Positions 9,012 to 16,614 of a DNA stretch of 64,000 nucleotides are shown in pieces. Within the stretch, counting starts at the first letter, position 1. Each line of letters opens with the position of its first letter. The notes under the pieces were generated by a model, which searched no databases, was not told where the DNA came from, and saw only the letters and a list, made by a program, of their open reading frames with translations. A program made the translations under genes and the position numbers. The stretch comes from Streptomyces flavofungini (GTDB taxonomy: Bacteria; Actinomycetota; Actinomycetes; Streptomycetales; Streptomycetaceae): positions 434,001 through 498,000 of the forward strand of contig NZ_BMVR01000004.1 in assembly GCF_014650815.1 (NCBI RefSeq). Direction: 5' to 3'.

Positions 9012-10607
9012 TCACTGCTCGCGCAGGGGGACCGACACGTACGACGGGTCGGTTCCGGGCGAGGAGAAGGTCAGCTGCGCGCCGGACGGGTTGTGCTCGA
9101 CATAGAGCGGGTCGACCGTGTCGACGACCAGGGCGAGCCGGTGCCCCGCCGGGACGTCGTAGGCCGTGGAGAACAGCTCCAGGTCGACGGCGAACGGCTT
9201 GCCCGGGGTCTTGCCGTGGAAGGTGTACGGCGCGTTGCTGACCAGCTTGCCGAGGCCGAGCGGGCCCACGTCGTAGAGGTACGCGACGAGGGTCCCGCTC
9301 TCCTTGGTGCTGGTGAGCGTGGTGTGCAGCTTCGCGGTGCCGCGCACCCGCTGGTCCCGCGTCTCCCGCTCGGACTGCCACACCGCCGCGTACCGGCGCG
9401 GAAGCAGCGGCATCGACGCCACCGGCGGCAACTTCAGGAACTGGTCCAGGGTGTTGGACAGCATCACGATGCCGCCGTTGGCCCCGGAGTCGACGTTCGC
9501 GCGGATCGTGGTGGAGCCCGCGAGGTCGATCTTCTTGCTCGTCGCGCCGACCGACTTCCAGTCCGGGTAGCCCTCGTAGCCGCCCGTGGACCGCGACTTG
9601 AGCTGGACGGGCTGTTCCTTCTCGATGCCGTTCTTCTCGCCCTTGAGATAGTGGTCGAACCAGCGTCGGGTGGTCGTCCAGGTGTCGTTGGGCAGGCCGA
9701 GCAGGCCGGTGGCCTCGGCGGTGGCGTGGTCGCCGGGGCGGAACTCCAGGCGCTTGGGGCCCGTCAGCTTCTCGTAGAAGCTCGCGTACTGGTTGGGCGG
9801 GAAGATGGTGTCGCCCCAGGCGTTGGCGAGCAGGATCGCGGCGCCGTTCTTGTTGAGGCGGTCCAGATAGGTCGCGGGGGAGCGCTTGCCGCCCCACGCG
9901 ATCATCTCGTCCTCGCTGTCGAGGTTCGAGCCCAGGAAGTCCTTGAGGATGCGCTTCAGCTCGGCGCTGGGGCGGCCGGTGAGGTGGCCCGCGCCGCCGA
10001 GCAGGGCGCCCGCCTGGGCGTGCTGGGTGCGGCCGCTGTAGATGGACTCCACGAGGTCGCCCCAGCCGCTGAGCGCGCCGACGGCCTTGACCCGCTTGTC
10101 GTGGGCGGCGGCGAGGAGGCTGATGCCCGCGCCGTAACTGACGCCCGCCATACCGACCTTGGCGGGGTTCGTGGGCGTGTTCTTGAGCGTCCAGTCGATG
10201 ACCTTGGAGGCGTCGGCGATGTCCTCGGGGCCGCCGACCTCGATCTCGCCGCCGGACTGCCAGAAGCCGCGGGAGTTGTAGCTGACGACGACGTACCCGG
10301 CGGCGGCGAGCTTCTTGGCCTGCGCGATGTATTCGATCTGCGGCATGGCCCAGCTCGTGGGCAGCACGATCGCGGGGTACGAGCTGTCCGCCTTCGCGCC
10401 CGCGGGCGTCACGACGTTGGCCTTGAGGACGGTGCCGCCGTCGCCGGGGATGTCGACGAACCGCACACCGGCGGCGGCCGCCGCGGCGGGGCGTTCGGCG
10501 GGTGCGGCCTGGGCCGCGGGCGCCAGACCGAAGGCGGCGCCCGCGATCAGGGCGGCGGAGACGGCCCCCGCGGTCGTGGACCGCAGGGACTGGTGGGGGT
10601 CTCGCAC
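9012..10607 (-). CDS. Secreted X-Pro dipeptidyl-peptidase / CocE-type (S15) serine hydrolase
   Basis: A GTG start at 10607 preceded by GAGGAAG gives 531 residues. A signal peptide ends near AAQAAPA (about residue 36). The alpha/beta hydrolase core shows the oxyanion region (YPAIVLPTSWAM), the nucleophile elbow GVSYGAG (Ser), a later Asp around LANAWGDTIFP and the catalytic His in PGDHATAEA. The C-terminal half (from about residue 370) is the jelly-roll domain found in X-Pro dipeptidyl-peptidase and cocaine-esterase-like enzymes, ending in PGTDPSYVSVPL. It should cleave peptides or esters outside the cell; which of these cannot be told. A cluster of GGTAAC motifs lies upstream. Confidence 0.85.
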   Translation of the reverse strand: MRDPHQSLRSTTAGAVSAALIAGAAFGLAPAAQAAPAERPAAAAAAGVRFVDIPGDGGTVLKANVVTPAGAKADSSYPAIVLPTSWAMPQIEYIAQAKKLAAAGYVVVSYNSRGFWQSGGEIEVGGPEDIADASKVIDWTLKNTPTNPAKVGMAGVSYGAGISLLAAAHDKRVKAVGALSGWGDLVESIYSGRTQHAQAGALLGGAGHLTGRPSAELKRILKDFLGSNLDSEDEMIAWGGKRSPATYLDRLNKNGAAILLANAWGDTIFPPNQYASFYEKLTGPKRLEFRPGDHATAEATGLLGLPNDTWTTTRRWFDHYLKGEKNGIEKEQPVQLKSRSTGGYEGYPDWKSVGATSKKIDLAGSTTIRANVDSGANGGIVMLSNTLDQFLKLPPVASMPLLPRRYAAVWQSERETRDQRVRGTAKLHTTLTSTKESGTLVAYLYDVGPLGLGKLVSNAPYTFHGKTPGKPFAVDLELFSTAYDVPAGHRLALVVDTVDPLYVEHNPSGAQLTFSSPGTDPSYVSVPLREQ

Positions 10608-10725
10608 GGGTCACTTCCTCACTTGTTGAAAGTGCAAAGTGACCGAACGGTAACCGCGGTTCTTTACCGGGGGTAACCCATCGGTAAGTTACGCCCCGGT
10701 AACGATTGTTGACGCGGATGTCACC
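10608..10725. promoter_or_regulatory. Upstream region of the S15 gene with repeated GGTAAC/GTTACC motifs
   Basis: Within about 60 bases (10648-10704) the motif GGTAA or its complement occurs at least five times: CGGTAACCGCGG, TTTACCGGGGGTAACCC, CGGTAAGTTACG and CGGTAACG. Several are arranged as short inverted pairs. Such density in AT-poor DNA suggests binding sites for a regulator acting on the leftward gene. The protein involved is unknown; the units do not match the classic PhoP GTTCACC repeats. Confidence 0.45.
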
Positions 10726-11949
10726 TCAAGAGGCCGACTTCAGCGCGCTCTTGGCCTGCCATTCCGCCCAGGACAGGTTCCACTCGCCGTAGCCGTTGCC
10801 CGGGTCCGGCGTGCCCTTGGAGCCCGAGCCCTTGACCTCGAACGGGTCGCCGACCTGGACCTGGCCGTACAGCCAGGAGGCGTCGGAGGTGCTCATGCCG
10901 ACGCAGCCGGAGCTGTGGTTGGTGTTGCCGAAGAACGCGGAGTTCCAGGGCGCCGCGTGCGCGTACATGCCCGACCAGGTCAGCCGCATCGAGTAGTCGA
11001 CCATCTTGTCGTAGCTGTCGCCGAGGCCGACGGTCTCGGAGCGCATGTTGATCGTGCCCTCCTTGGCCATCAGGACCGACGTGCCGCCCCAGGAGGCCTT
11101 CTCGCCGCCGGGGGTGCCGGCCGACATCGGGACCTGCTTGACGCTCTTGCCGTCCCGCGTCAGCGTCGCCGTCTTGCTGTCCAGGTTCACCTTGACGACC
11201 TGGTTCTTGCCGACGGTGACGGCGGTGTCGTAGTCGCGCACGAACCAGCCGCCGTCCGTGCCCGAGTCGACGCCGTTGAGCTGGGCGTCGAGCTCCACCT
11301 TGGTGCCGGACTCCCAGTACTCCTCGGGGCGCCAGTCGACGCGGTCCTTGCCGTCGTAGTTCTTGATCCAGCCCCAGGACCCGGTGGTGTCGTTCGACGT
11401 GGTGACCTTGAGGTGCTTCTCGACGTCGGCCTTGTTCTTGACCGGGTGGTCGAAGACGATCGACAGGGGCTGGGCGACGCCGACGGTCTTGAGGTTGCTG
11501 CCCGGCGTGATGGTGACCTTGTTGACCTTCTCGGGCGCGGCCGTCTTGAAGGACTGCTTCGCCTCGCCGCCCTCGTCGGTGGTCGCCCGCAGGGTGTAGC
11601 TGGTGCCGGGCGCGGCGTTGCGGGCGGAGGTCCAGCTGCGGCCGTCGGCGGCGACCTTGCCCGCCAGCTTCGTGCCCTCGGCGTCGGCGACCGCGACGTC
11701 CTTCAGCTTGACGTCCTTGGTGGCCAGCTTCACGGTGACGGGGACGCCCGCCTTGGCCTGGTCGCCGGTGAGGTTCACGGTGACCTTCGGCTTGGCGGCC
11801 TTGGCGTCGCCGCCGGAGCCGGAGCCGGAGCCGCCGTCCGAGCAGGCGGACAGGGTGGCCGCGAGAGCCGCGACGCCCGCGACGGCGGCGTGGCGGGGGC
11901 GTATGGAGCGTCGGCGCTGCGACGGGCTCAGGGACCTGCGGGACCTCAA
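10726..11949 (-). CDS. L,D-transpeptidase lipoprotein with Ig-like domains
   Basis: A TTG at 11949, nine bases after GGAGG, gives 407 residues; no ATG or GTG gives a better signal peptide. The lipoprotein signal ends in LSAC, and the mature N-terminus is a Gly/Ser linker. Two Ig-like domains (about residues 50-240) precede the YkuD catalytic domain, whose HSSGCVGMS motif (His and nucleophilic Cys) lies near residue 350. The enzyme makes 3-3 peptidoglycan crosslinks or anchors proteins at the outer membrane face. The architecture equals that of mycobacterial LdtMt2-like enzymes. It is transcribed alone. Confidence 0.9.
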   Translation of the reverse strand: MRSRRSLSPSQRRRSIRPRHAAVAGVAALAATLSACSDGGSGSGSGGDAKAAKPKVTVNLTGDQAKAGVPVTVKLATKDVKLKDVAVADAEGTKLAGKVAADGRSWTSARNAAPGTSYTLRATTDEGGEAKQSFKTAAPEKVNKVTITPGSNLKTVGVAQPLSIVFDHPVKNKADVEKHLKVTTSNDTTGSWGWIKNYDGKDRVDWRPEEYWESGTKVELDAQLNGVDSGTDGGWFVRDYDTAVTVGKNQVVKVNLDSKTATLTRDGKSVKQVPMSAGTPGGEKASWGGTSVLMAKEGTINMRSETVGLGDSYDKMVDYSMRLTWSGMYAHAAPWNSAFFGNTNHSSGCVGMSTSDASWLYGQVQVGDPFEVKGSGSKGTPDPGNGYGEWNLSWAEWQAKSALKSAS

Positions 11950-12136
11950 GGAAACGTACCTCCGTGCGGATGTTCACTGGCTGCGCGGAGAGAGAGTGCG
12001 GAAGGTCCGGTTCGGTTGCAGGGTGCCCGGAAATTGCCGACTACGTCATAGAGGCGTTATTAGCCGCATACGTTCCGTGGCGGCGCGCTCACGTGGCGCT
12101 CATGTGCCGCCGGCCTGCCGCCCGCTCGCGGGCCGC

Positions 12137-12898
12137 TCACTTGGCGCGGTGGGAGTTGCGCGCGGCCGGGGCGGGAGTGGGAATCGGCTCCTGGGCGGGG
12201 CGGGTCACGTCCGCGACCAGCTCGACCACGTCCGGTCCGTACGCCTGCGAGTTCACGACCTTCAGGAGCAGCGCGAAGGAGTGGTTGCCGTGCTTGCGGG
12301 CGAGGCGTTCGTGGTGGCGGGCCAGATAGCGGGTCGCGGCCTGGTTGGTGATGGCGCGCTGGCCGCAGAAGAGGAAGACGGGCCGTGCCTCCTCGGCCTG
12401 TCCGGCGGTGAGGCGGGCCAGGATGACGTACTCGGTCCTGCCGCCCTCCATGCGGTAGCGCTCGGAGCCGATCTGGAAGGCGCCGCGGTCCGGGCCCGGC
12501 TCCGGGTCGGTGTTGACGCGCACGCCGGGGAGCAGCGAGTGCATGTGCGCGGCCATGCGGCGGTGCACCGCCGGGTTGCCGACGCAGAACTCGGTGCGCT
12601 CGCCGAAGCCCTGCTGGGCGGCGTCGTGGGCGACGATCTGGGCGTGCGCCCCGCACTCCTTGATCAGGGCGGCCAGTTCGAGCAGCGAGAACACGTCGTG
12701 CCGCGTCACGAGCAGTTCGGGGCCGCTCGCCTCGCGGTTGACCACGAGCAGCGACTCGGCGTTCGCGGGCAGCCCGAAGAACGCCTGCTTGCGGCGGAGC
12801 CTGCGCTTCCACAGGTGCGAACGCAGCAGCCAGCCCAGGGTGGCACCGAGCACGGCCGCGAGCAGGCCGAGGACGAGATAGCGCACGTCTTCAGTCAT
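12137..12898 (-). CDS. Single-pass membrane protein of unknown function
   Basis: The ATG at 12898 gives 253 residues starting MTEDVRYLVLGLLAAVLG; the longer frame to 13150 is read through the divergent ggt promoter and is rejected. One N-terminal transmembrane helix (about residues 6-25) is followed by a basic stop-transfer stretch (KRRLRRKQ), so the rest is probably cytosolic. The soluble domain contains LLVVNREASGPELLVTRHDVF, HMHSLLPGV and FLFCGQRAITNQAAT. I do not recognise a catalytic motif. The Ala/Pro-rich tail looks disordered. It is divergent from the gamma-glutamyltransferase gene with about 100 bases between. Confidence 0.7.
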   Translation of the reverse strand: MTEDVRYLVLGLLAAVLGATLGWLLRSHLWKRRLRRKQAFFGLPANAESLLVVNREASGPELLVTRHDVFSLLELAALIKECGAHAQIVAHDAAQQGFGERTEFCVGNPAVHRRMAAHMHSLLPGVRVNTDPEPGPDRGAFQIGSERYRMEGGRTEYVILARLTAGQAEEARPVFLFCGQRAITNQAATRYLARHHERLARKHGNHSFALLLKVVNSQAYGPDVVELVADVTRPAQEPIPTPAPAARNSHRAK

Positions 12899-13002
12899 GG
12901 GGGCGCATGCTAGCGGCCATTCGGAGCCTCGTTCGAAGAGTCCATGGCCACGCGGAGGGCCCGAAGTTACGCTGCGCAGACGGCTGTTGACTGGAGGTAC
13001 GA

Positions 13003-14910
13003 ATGCGGCGCGGTCTCGTACGGAATCTGACGCTATGTGCGGTCGGCGGGGTATTGGTGACGGTCGGTGCGGCGGCGCCCCCTTCGCCTTCGCGCTCAGC
13101 GCAACCGGGCACGAGCGCCGAATCGGCCACCTCGGCCCAACCCGGCGCAAGACCGGAATCGGCCCCTACGGCCGGAACAGGTGGATCGGGCGGCCCGGGC
13201 GCCACGACCCCGGAGAAGACGCCGGTGGCCGTCGGCCACGGCGGCGCGGTGGCGAGCGTCGACCAGGACGCGTCCGCCGCCGGCATCGAGGTCCTGAAGA
13301 AGGGCGGCAACGCCGTGGACGCGGCGGTCGCCACGGCCGCCGCGCTCGGCGTCAGCGAGCCGTACTCGGCGGGCATCGGCGGCGGCGGTTACTTCGTGTA
13401 CTACGACGCCAAGTCCCGCACGGTGCGCACCCTCGACGGCCGCGAGACGGCGCCGCGCACCGCGGACTCCGGCCTTTTCCTGGAGAACGGCAAGCCGCTG
13501 CCGTTCGCGGACGCCGTCACCAGCGGCCTGGCCGTGGGCACCCCCGGCACGCCTGCCACCTGGCAGGATGCCCTCGACTCCTGGGGCAGCGAATCGCTCG
13601 GCACGGTCCTGAAGCCCGCCGAGCGCCTCGCGCGCCACGGCTTCACCGTCGACGAGACCTTCCGCTCGCAGACCGCCGCGAACCAGGCGCGGTTCGCGGA
13701 CTTCCCCGACACCGCGAAGCTCTTCCTGCCCGGCGGGAAGCCGCCCGTCGTCGGCTCGACGTTCAAGAACCCCGACCTCGCGCGGACGTACGCCGAGCTG
13801 GGCGACAAGGGCATCGGGACGCTGTACGACGGCAGCCTCGGCCGCGACCTGGTCCGCACCGTCAACAAGCCGCCCGTGGACCCCGGCTCCGGACGCAACG
13901 CCCGCCCCGGCGACCTGTCCATGAAGGACCTGCGCGGCTACGAGGCGAAGCGCCGCACCCCGACGAAGACGTCCTACCGAGGCCTCGACGTCTACTCCAT
14001 GGCGCCGTCCTCCTCCGGCGGCACCACCGTCGGCGAGGCCCTGAACATCCTGGAGCGCACCGACCTCTCCGAGGCCACCCGGACGCGCTATCTGCACCGC
14101 TTCATCGAGGCCAGCCGCATCGCGTTCGCCGACCGGGGCCGCTGGGTGGGCGACCCGGCCTTCGAGGACGTGCCGAAGAAGGAACTCCTCTCGCAGAAGT
14201 ACGCGGACTCCCGCGCCTGCCTGATCAAGAACGACGCCGTCCTCAAGAGCCCGCTCGCGCCCGGCGACCCGAGGAACCCGGTGCCGTGCGGCGCCGGGGA
14301 CAAGGCGGCCCCGACGACGTACGAGGGCGAGAACACCACGCATCTGACGGCGGCCGACAAGTGGGGCAACGTCGTCGCGTACACCCTCACCATCGAGCAG
14401 ACCGGCGGCAGCGGGATCACCGTGCCCGGGCGCGGCTTCCTGCTCAACAACGAGCTGACCGACTTCTCCTTCGCGCCCGCCAACCCTGCCGTGCACGACC
14501 CGAACCTGCCGGGGCCCGGCAAGCGCCCGCGCTCGTCCCTGTCGCCGACCATCGTCCTGGACGGGCAGGACCGGCCGGTCGTCGCGCTCGGCTCGCCCGG
14601 CGGCGCGACCATCATCACGACTGTCCTGCAGACCCTGACCGGCTTCCTCGACCGGGGCCTGCCGCTGGTCGACGCGATCGCCGCGCCGCGCGCCAGCCAG
14701 CGCAACGCCGCGCAGACGGAGCTCGAACCGGGCCTGTGGAACAGCGAGACCCGGCGCAGGCTCGAGGCGATCGGCCACTCCTTCAAGCAGAACCCGGAGA
14801 TCGGCGCCGCGACCGGTGTGCAGCGGCTCGCGGGCGGGCAGTGGCTCGCGGCGGCCGAGAAGGAGCGCAGGGGCGGCGGGTCGGCGATGGTGGTGAAGCC
14901 GAGCCGGTAG
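13003..14910 (+). CDS. ggt: Secreted gamma-glutamyltransferase
   Basis: A 635-residue Ntn hydrolase of family T3, starting at ATG 13003 behind a GGAGG site. A signal peptide (about residues 1-27) and a 40-residue Ser/Pro/Gly-rich linker precede the large subunit (VDQDASAAGIEVLKKGGNAVDAAVA, in pieces). The autoprocessing and catalytic Thr is the first Thr of TTHLTAADKWGN, near residue 445; GSGITVPGRGF and GSPGGATIITTV are the conserved small-subunit loops. The protein transfers or hydrolyses gamma-glutamyl groups of glutathione-like compounds outside the cell. Arg and Ser residues for substrate binding lie in GRETAP and RPRSSLSPT. The gene is monocistronic and ends at a strong terminator. Confidence 0.93.
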   Translation: MRRGLVRNLTLCAVGGVLVTVGAAAPPSPSRSAQPGTSAESATSAQPGARPESAPTAGTGGSGGPGATTPEKTPVAVGHGGAVASVDQDASAAGIEVLKKGGNAVDAAVATAAALGVSEPYSAGIGGGGYFVYYDAKSRTVRTLDGRETAPRTADSGLFLENGKPLPFADAVTSGLAVGTPGTPATWQDALDSWGSESLGTVLKPAERLARHGFTVDETFRSQTAANQARFADFPDTAKLFLPGGKPPVVGSTFKNPDLARTYAELGDKGIGTLYDGSLGRDLVRTVNKPPVDPGSGRNARPGDLSMKDLRGYEAKRRTPTKTSYRGLDVYSMAPSSSGGTTVGEALNILERTDLSEATRTRYLHRFIEASRIAFADRGRWVGDPAFEDVPKKELLSQKYADSRACLIKNDAVLKSPLAPGDPRNPVPCGAGDKAAPTTYEGENTTHLTAADKWGNVVAYTLTIEQTGGSGITVPGRGFLLNNELTDFSFAPANPAVHDPNLPGPGKRPRSSLSPTIVLDGQDRPVVALGSPGGATIITTVLQTLTGFLDRGLPLVDAIAAPRASQRNAAQTELEPGLWNSETRRRLEAIGHSFKQNPEIGAATGVQRLAGGQWLAAAEKERRGGGSAMVVKPSR

Positions 14911-14991
14911 TCCGGGCGGTGCCGATCGGGTCGGGCCCGGCGCGTCGGGCGGCCCGCCGTTCGGCCTCCGTTGCTGTCGCTTGCGCAGGAC

Positions 14992-15035
14992 GAGAGGTCC
15001 GCGCCGCTCCGGTTCTCGGGCGGCGCGGACCTCTT
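14992..15035. terminator. Bidirectional terminator between ggt and map
   Basis: AGAGGTCCGCGCCGC (14993-15007) is the exact complement of 15020-15034, a 15-bp stem with a 12-base loop. It lies between the convergent ggt and map genes, so it can stop both transcripts. Confidence 0.85.
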
Positions 15036-15055
15036 CGCTCATGCGCGGGGGCTGC

Positions 15056-15823
15056 TCACAGGGCCGTCAGGATGCGCGGGCCCGCGTCCGTGATCGCCAC
15101 CGTGTGCTCCACGTGGGCCGCGCGGCTGCCGTCGTCCGTGCGCAGCGTCCAGCCGTCCGGCGCCGCGTGATAGCCGTCCTTGCCGCTCGCGATCAGCATC
15201 GGCTCGATGGCGATCGCCATGCCGTGCCGCAGCGGGAAGCCGCGGCCGGGGCGGCCCTCGTTCGGCACCGACGGGTCCTCGTGCATGCTGCGGCCCACGC
15301 CGTGGCCGCCGAAGCCCTCCGGAATGCCGTACCCGGCGTCCCGGCAGACCGTGCCGACCGCGTGCGCGATGTCCCCGATGCGGTTGCCCACCACGGCCGC
15401 GGCGATGCCCGCCGCCAGGGCGCGCTCGGCGGTCTCGATCAGCAGGACGTCCTCGGGGCGCGGGGTGCCGACGATGAAGCTGATGGCCGAGTCGCCCACC
15501 CAGCCGTCCAGGCTCGCGCCGAAGTCCGCGGAGACCAGGTCTCCGTCGCGCAGGCGATAGCCGTCCGGGATGCCGTGCACGATCGCGTCGTTCACCGACG
15601 TGATCAGCGTGGCGGGGAAGGGGACCGGGGCGAACGCCGGGTGGTAGTGCAGGAACGGCGACGTGGCGCCCGCGTCCTTCAGGACCTGGTGCGCCACCTC
15701 GTCCAGGTCCCGCAGGACCACGCCGACGGCTGCCGCCTCGCGCACCGCCGTCAGGGCGCGCGCGACCACGCGCCCGGCCTCCCGCATGGCTTCGATGGAT
15801 GTGTCTGTCTTGAGTTCGACCAT
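15056..15823 (-). CDS. map: Methionine aminopeptidase, type I
   Basis: A 255-residue protein with the full metal-ligand set of type I enzymes: Asp in SADFGAS, Asp in GWVGDSA, His in FGGHGVGRSMHEDP, Glu in AIEPML and Glu in AHVEHTV; the substrate His is in SVNDAIVHGIP. It removes initiator Met from nascent proteins. It lacks the zinc-finger extension found in some actinobacterial MetAP1 proteins. It is probably an accessory paralogue, since the housekeeping map usually sits in the ribosomal-protein region. In the divergent arrangement with the XRE gene, a TATAGT -10 box ends seven bases before the ATG, suggesting a leaderless transcript whose promoter is covered by the shared palindrome. Confidence 0.93.
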   Translation of the reverse strand: MVELKTDTSIEAMREAGRVVARALTAVREAAAVGVVLRDLDEVAHQVLKDAGATSPFLHYHPAFAPVPFPATLITSVNDAIVHGIPDGYRLRDGDLVSADFGASLDGWVGDSAISFIVGTPRPEDVLLIETAERALAAGIAAAVVGNRIGDIAHAVGTVCRDAGYGIPEGFGGHGVGRSMHEDPSVPNEGRPGRGFPLRHGMAIAIEPMLIASGKDGYHAAPDGWTLRTDDGSRAAHVEHTVAITDAGPRILTAL

Positions 15824-15830
15824 GCCAATT

Positions 15831-15843
15831 ACTATACCGGTAT
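15831..15843. promoter_or_regulatory. Palindrome ATACCGGTAT overlapping the map -10 box
   Basis: A perfect 10-bp palindrome (15834-15843) lies in the 50-base gap between divergent map and the XRE regulator. On the minus strand it runs into TATAGT (15831-15836), a good -10 box seven bases from the map ATG. Shorter AATT/AATG arms flank it. This is a likely autoregulatory operator for the XRE protein. Confidence 0.6.
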
Positions 15844-15873
15844 TTAAATGGGGTTCGGGGGTAGGGTGGGAAC

Positions 15874-16125
15874 ATGGTTCGAACCCCTTTGACGCCCGAA
15901 GAGCGCGAACGCGGCGAGCGGCTCGGCCGCCTGCTGCGCGCGGCTCGCGGTGAGCGGAGCATGGTGGAGGTCGCCGCGAGCGCCGGCATCTCGGCGGAGA
16001 CGCTGCGCAAGATCGAGACGGGGCGGGCGCCGACGCCCGCCTTCTTCACCGTCGCGGCGCTCGCGGTGGCCCTGGAGCTGTCGATGGACGAGGTGGCCCG
16101 GGGGTGCGCGCTGATTCCCGTCTGA
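15874..16125 (+). CDS. XRE-family helix-turn-helix regulator
   Basis: A compact 83-residue protein that is essentially one DNA-binding domain: RLGRLLRAARGERSMVEVAA (helices 1-2), then SAGISAETLRKIETGRAP (helix-turn-helix with recognition helix), then a C-terminal dimerisation helix (VALELSMDEVARG). There is no sensory domain. The gene is divergent from map and separated from it by only 50 bases containing a palindrome, so it probably regulates itself and map. The XRE plus extra MetAP pairing recurs in Streptomyces genomes as far as I remember; its purpose is not known to me. Confidence 0.85.
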   Translation: MVRTPLTPEERERGERLGRLLRAARGERSMVEVAASAGISAETLRKIETGRAPTPAFFTVAALAVALELSMDEVARGCALIPV

Positions 16126-16161
16126 GGCCGCCCCGGCGCACTCGGTGCCGCGCGGTCGAGG

Positions 16162-16614
16162 TCAGCCGAGCAGTTTCGACACCACGCGGTCGAGGGCCTC
16201 GATGTCCTCGCGGTCCAGGGCGAGCAGGTCCTCCGGCGGGGCGGAGAGGATCGCGGCGGCGCGGGCGGCGGCCGCCTCGCCCTCGGCGGTCAGGCGGACC
16301 AGCTTGGCGCGCCGGTCGACCGGGTGGGGGACGCGTTCGGCGAAGCCGCGCCGCACCAGGTCGTCGACGATGACGGTGGTGTAGGGCGGGTCGGTGCTCA
16401 TCCGCTGCGCCAACTCCCGCAGCGTGAGCGGGCCGGGGGCGATCCTGCGCAGGGCCCGGATGCGGCTGAAGCTCATGCCGAGCGCCTCGGCGACTTCCTT
16501 GCGGCGATTGTGGCGGTCCATCAGCAGGGTGTTCAGTCCCTGCCAGGCTCGCGTGGCCGCCCGCACGGTGGCGTCGTCCACCTGTCGGCCCGTGTCGTCG
16601 CCGGGGCGCTCCAT
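16162..16614 (-). CDS. MarR-family transcriptional regulator
   Basis: The ATG at 16614 shares its first base with the last base of the preceding MFS stop codon (TGATG), so the two are translationally coupled. The 150-residue product has a winged helix: LTLRELAQRMSTDPPYTTVI (recognition helix), VDDLVRRGFAERVPHPVDRR with the basic wing and the conserved Asp-Arg-Arg, and a C-terminal dimerisation helix. It most likely represses the exporter operon in which it is encoded, releasing it on binding an exported toxic compound. A palindrome 30 bases upstream of the MFS gene is the candidate operator. Confidence 0.88.
   Translation of the reverse strand: MERPGDDTGRQVDDATVRAATRAWQGLNTLLMDRHNRRKEVAEALGMSFSRIRALRRIAPGPLTLRELAQRMSTDPPYTTVIVDDLVRRGFAERVPHPVDRRAKLVRLTAEGEAAAARAAAILSAPPEDLLALDREDIEALDRVVSKLLG

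Noticed and set aside
10640..10710. PhoP box
   Set aside because: The repeated unit is GTTACC rather than the 11-base GTTCACC-type unit, and the spacing is irregular.
15056..15823. map as the only housekeeping methionine aminopeptidase
   Set aside because: Streptomyces normally carries map beside adk and secY in the ribosomal-protein region, so this isolated copy is more likely a paralogue; this rests on general knowledge, not on the window.
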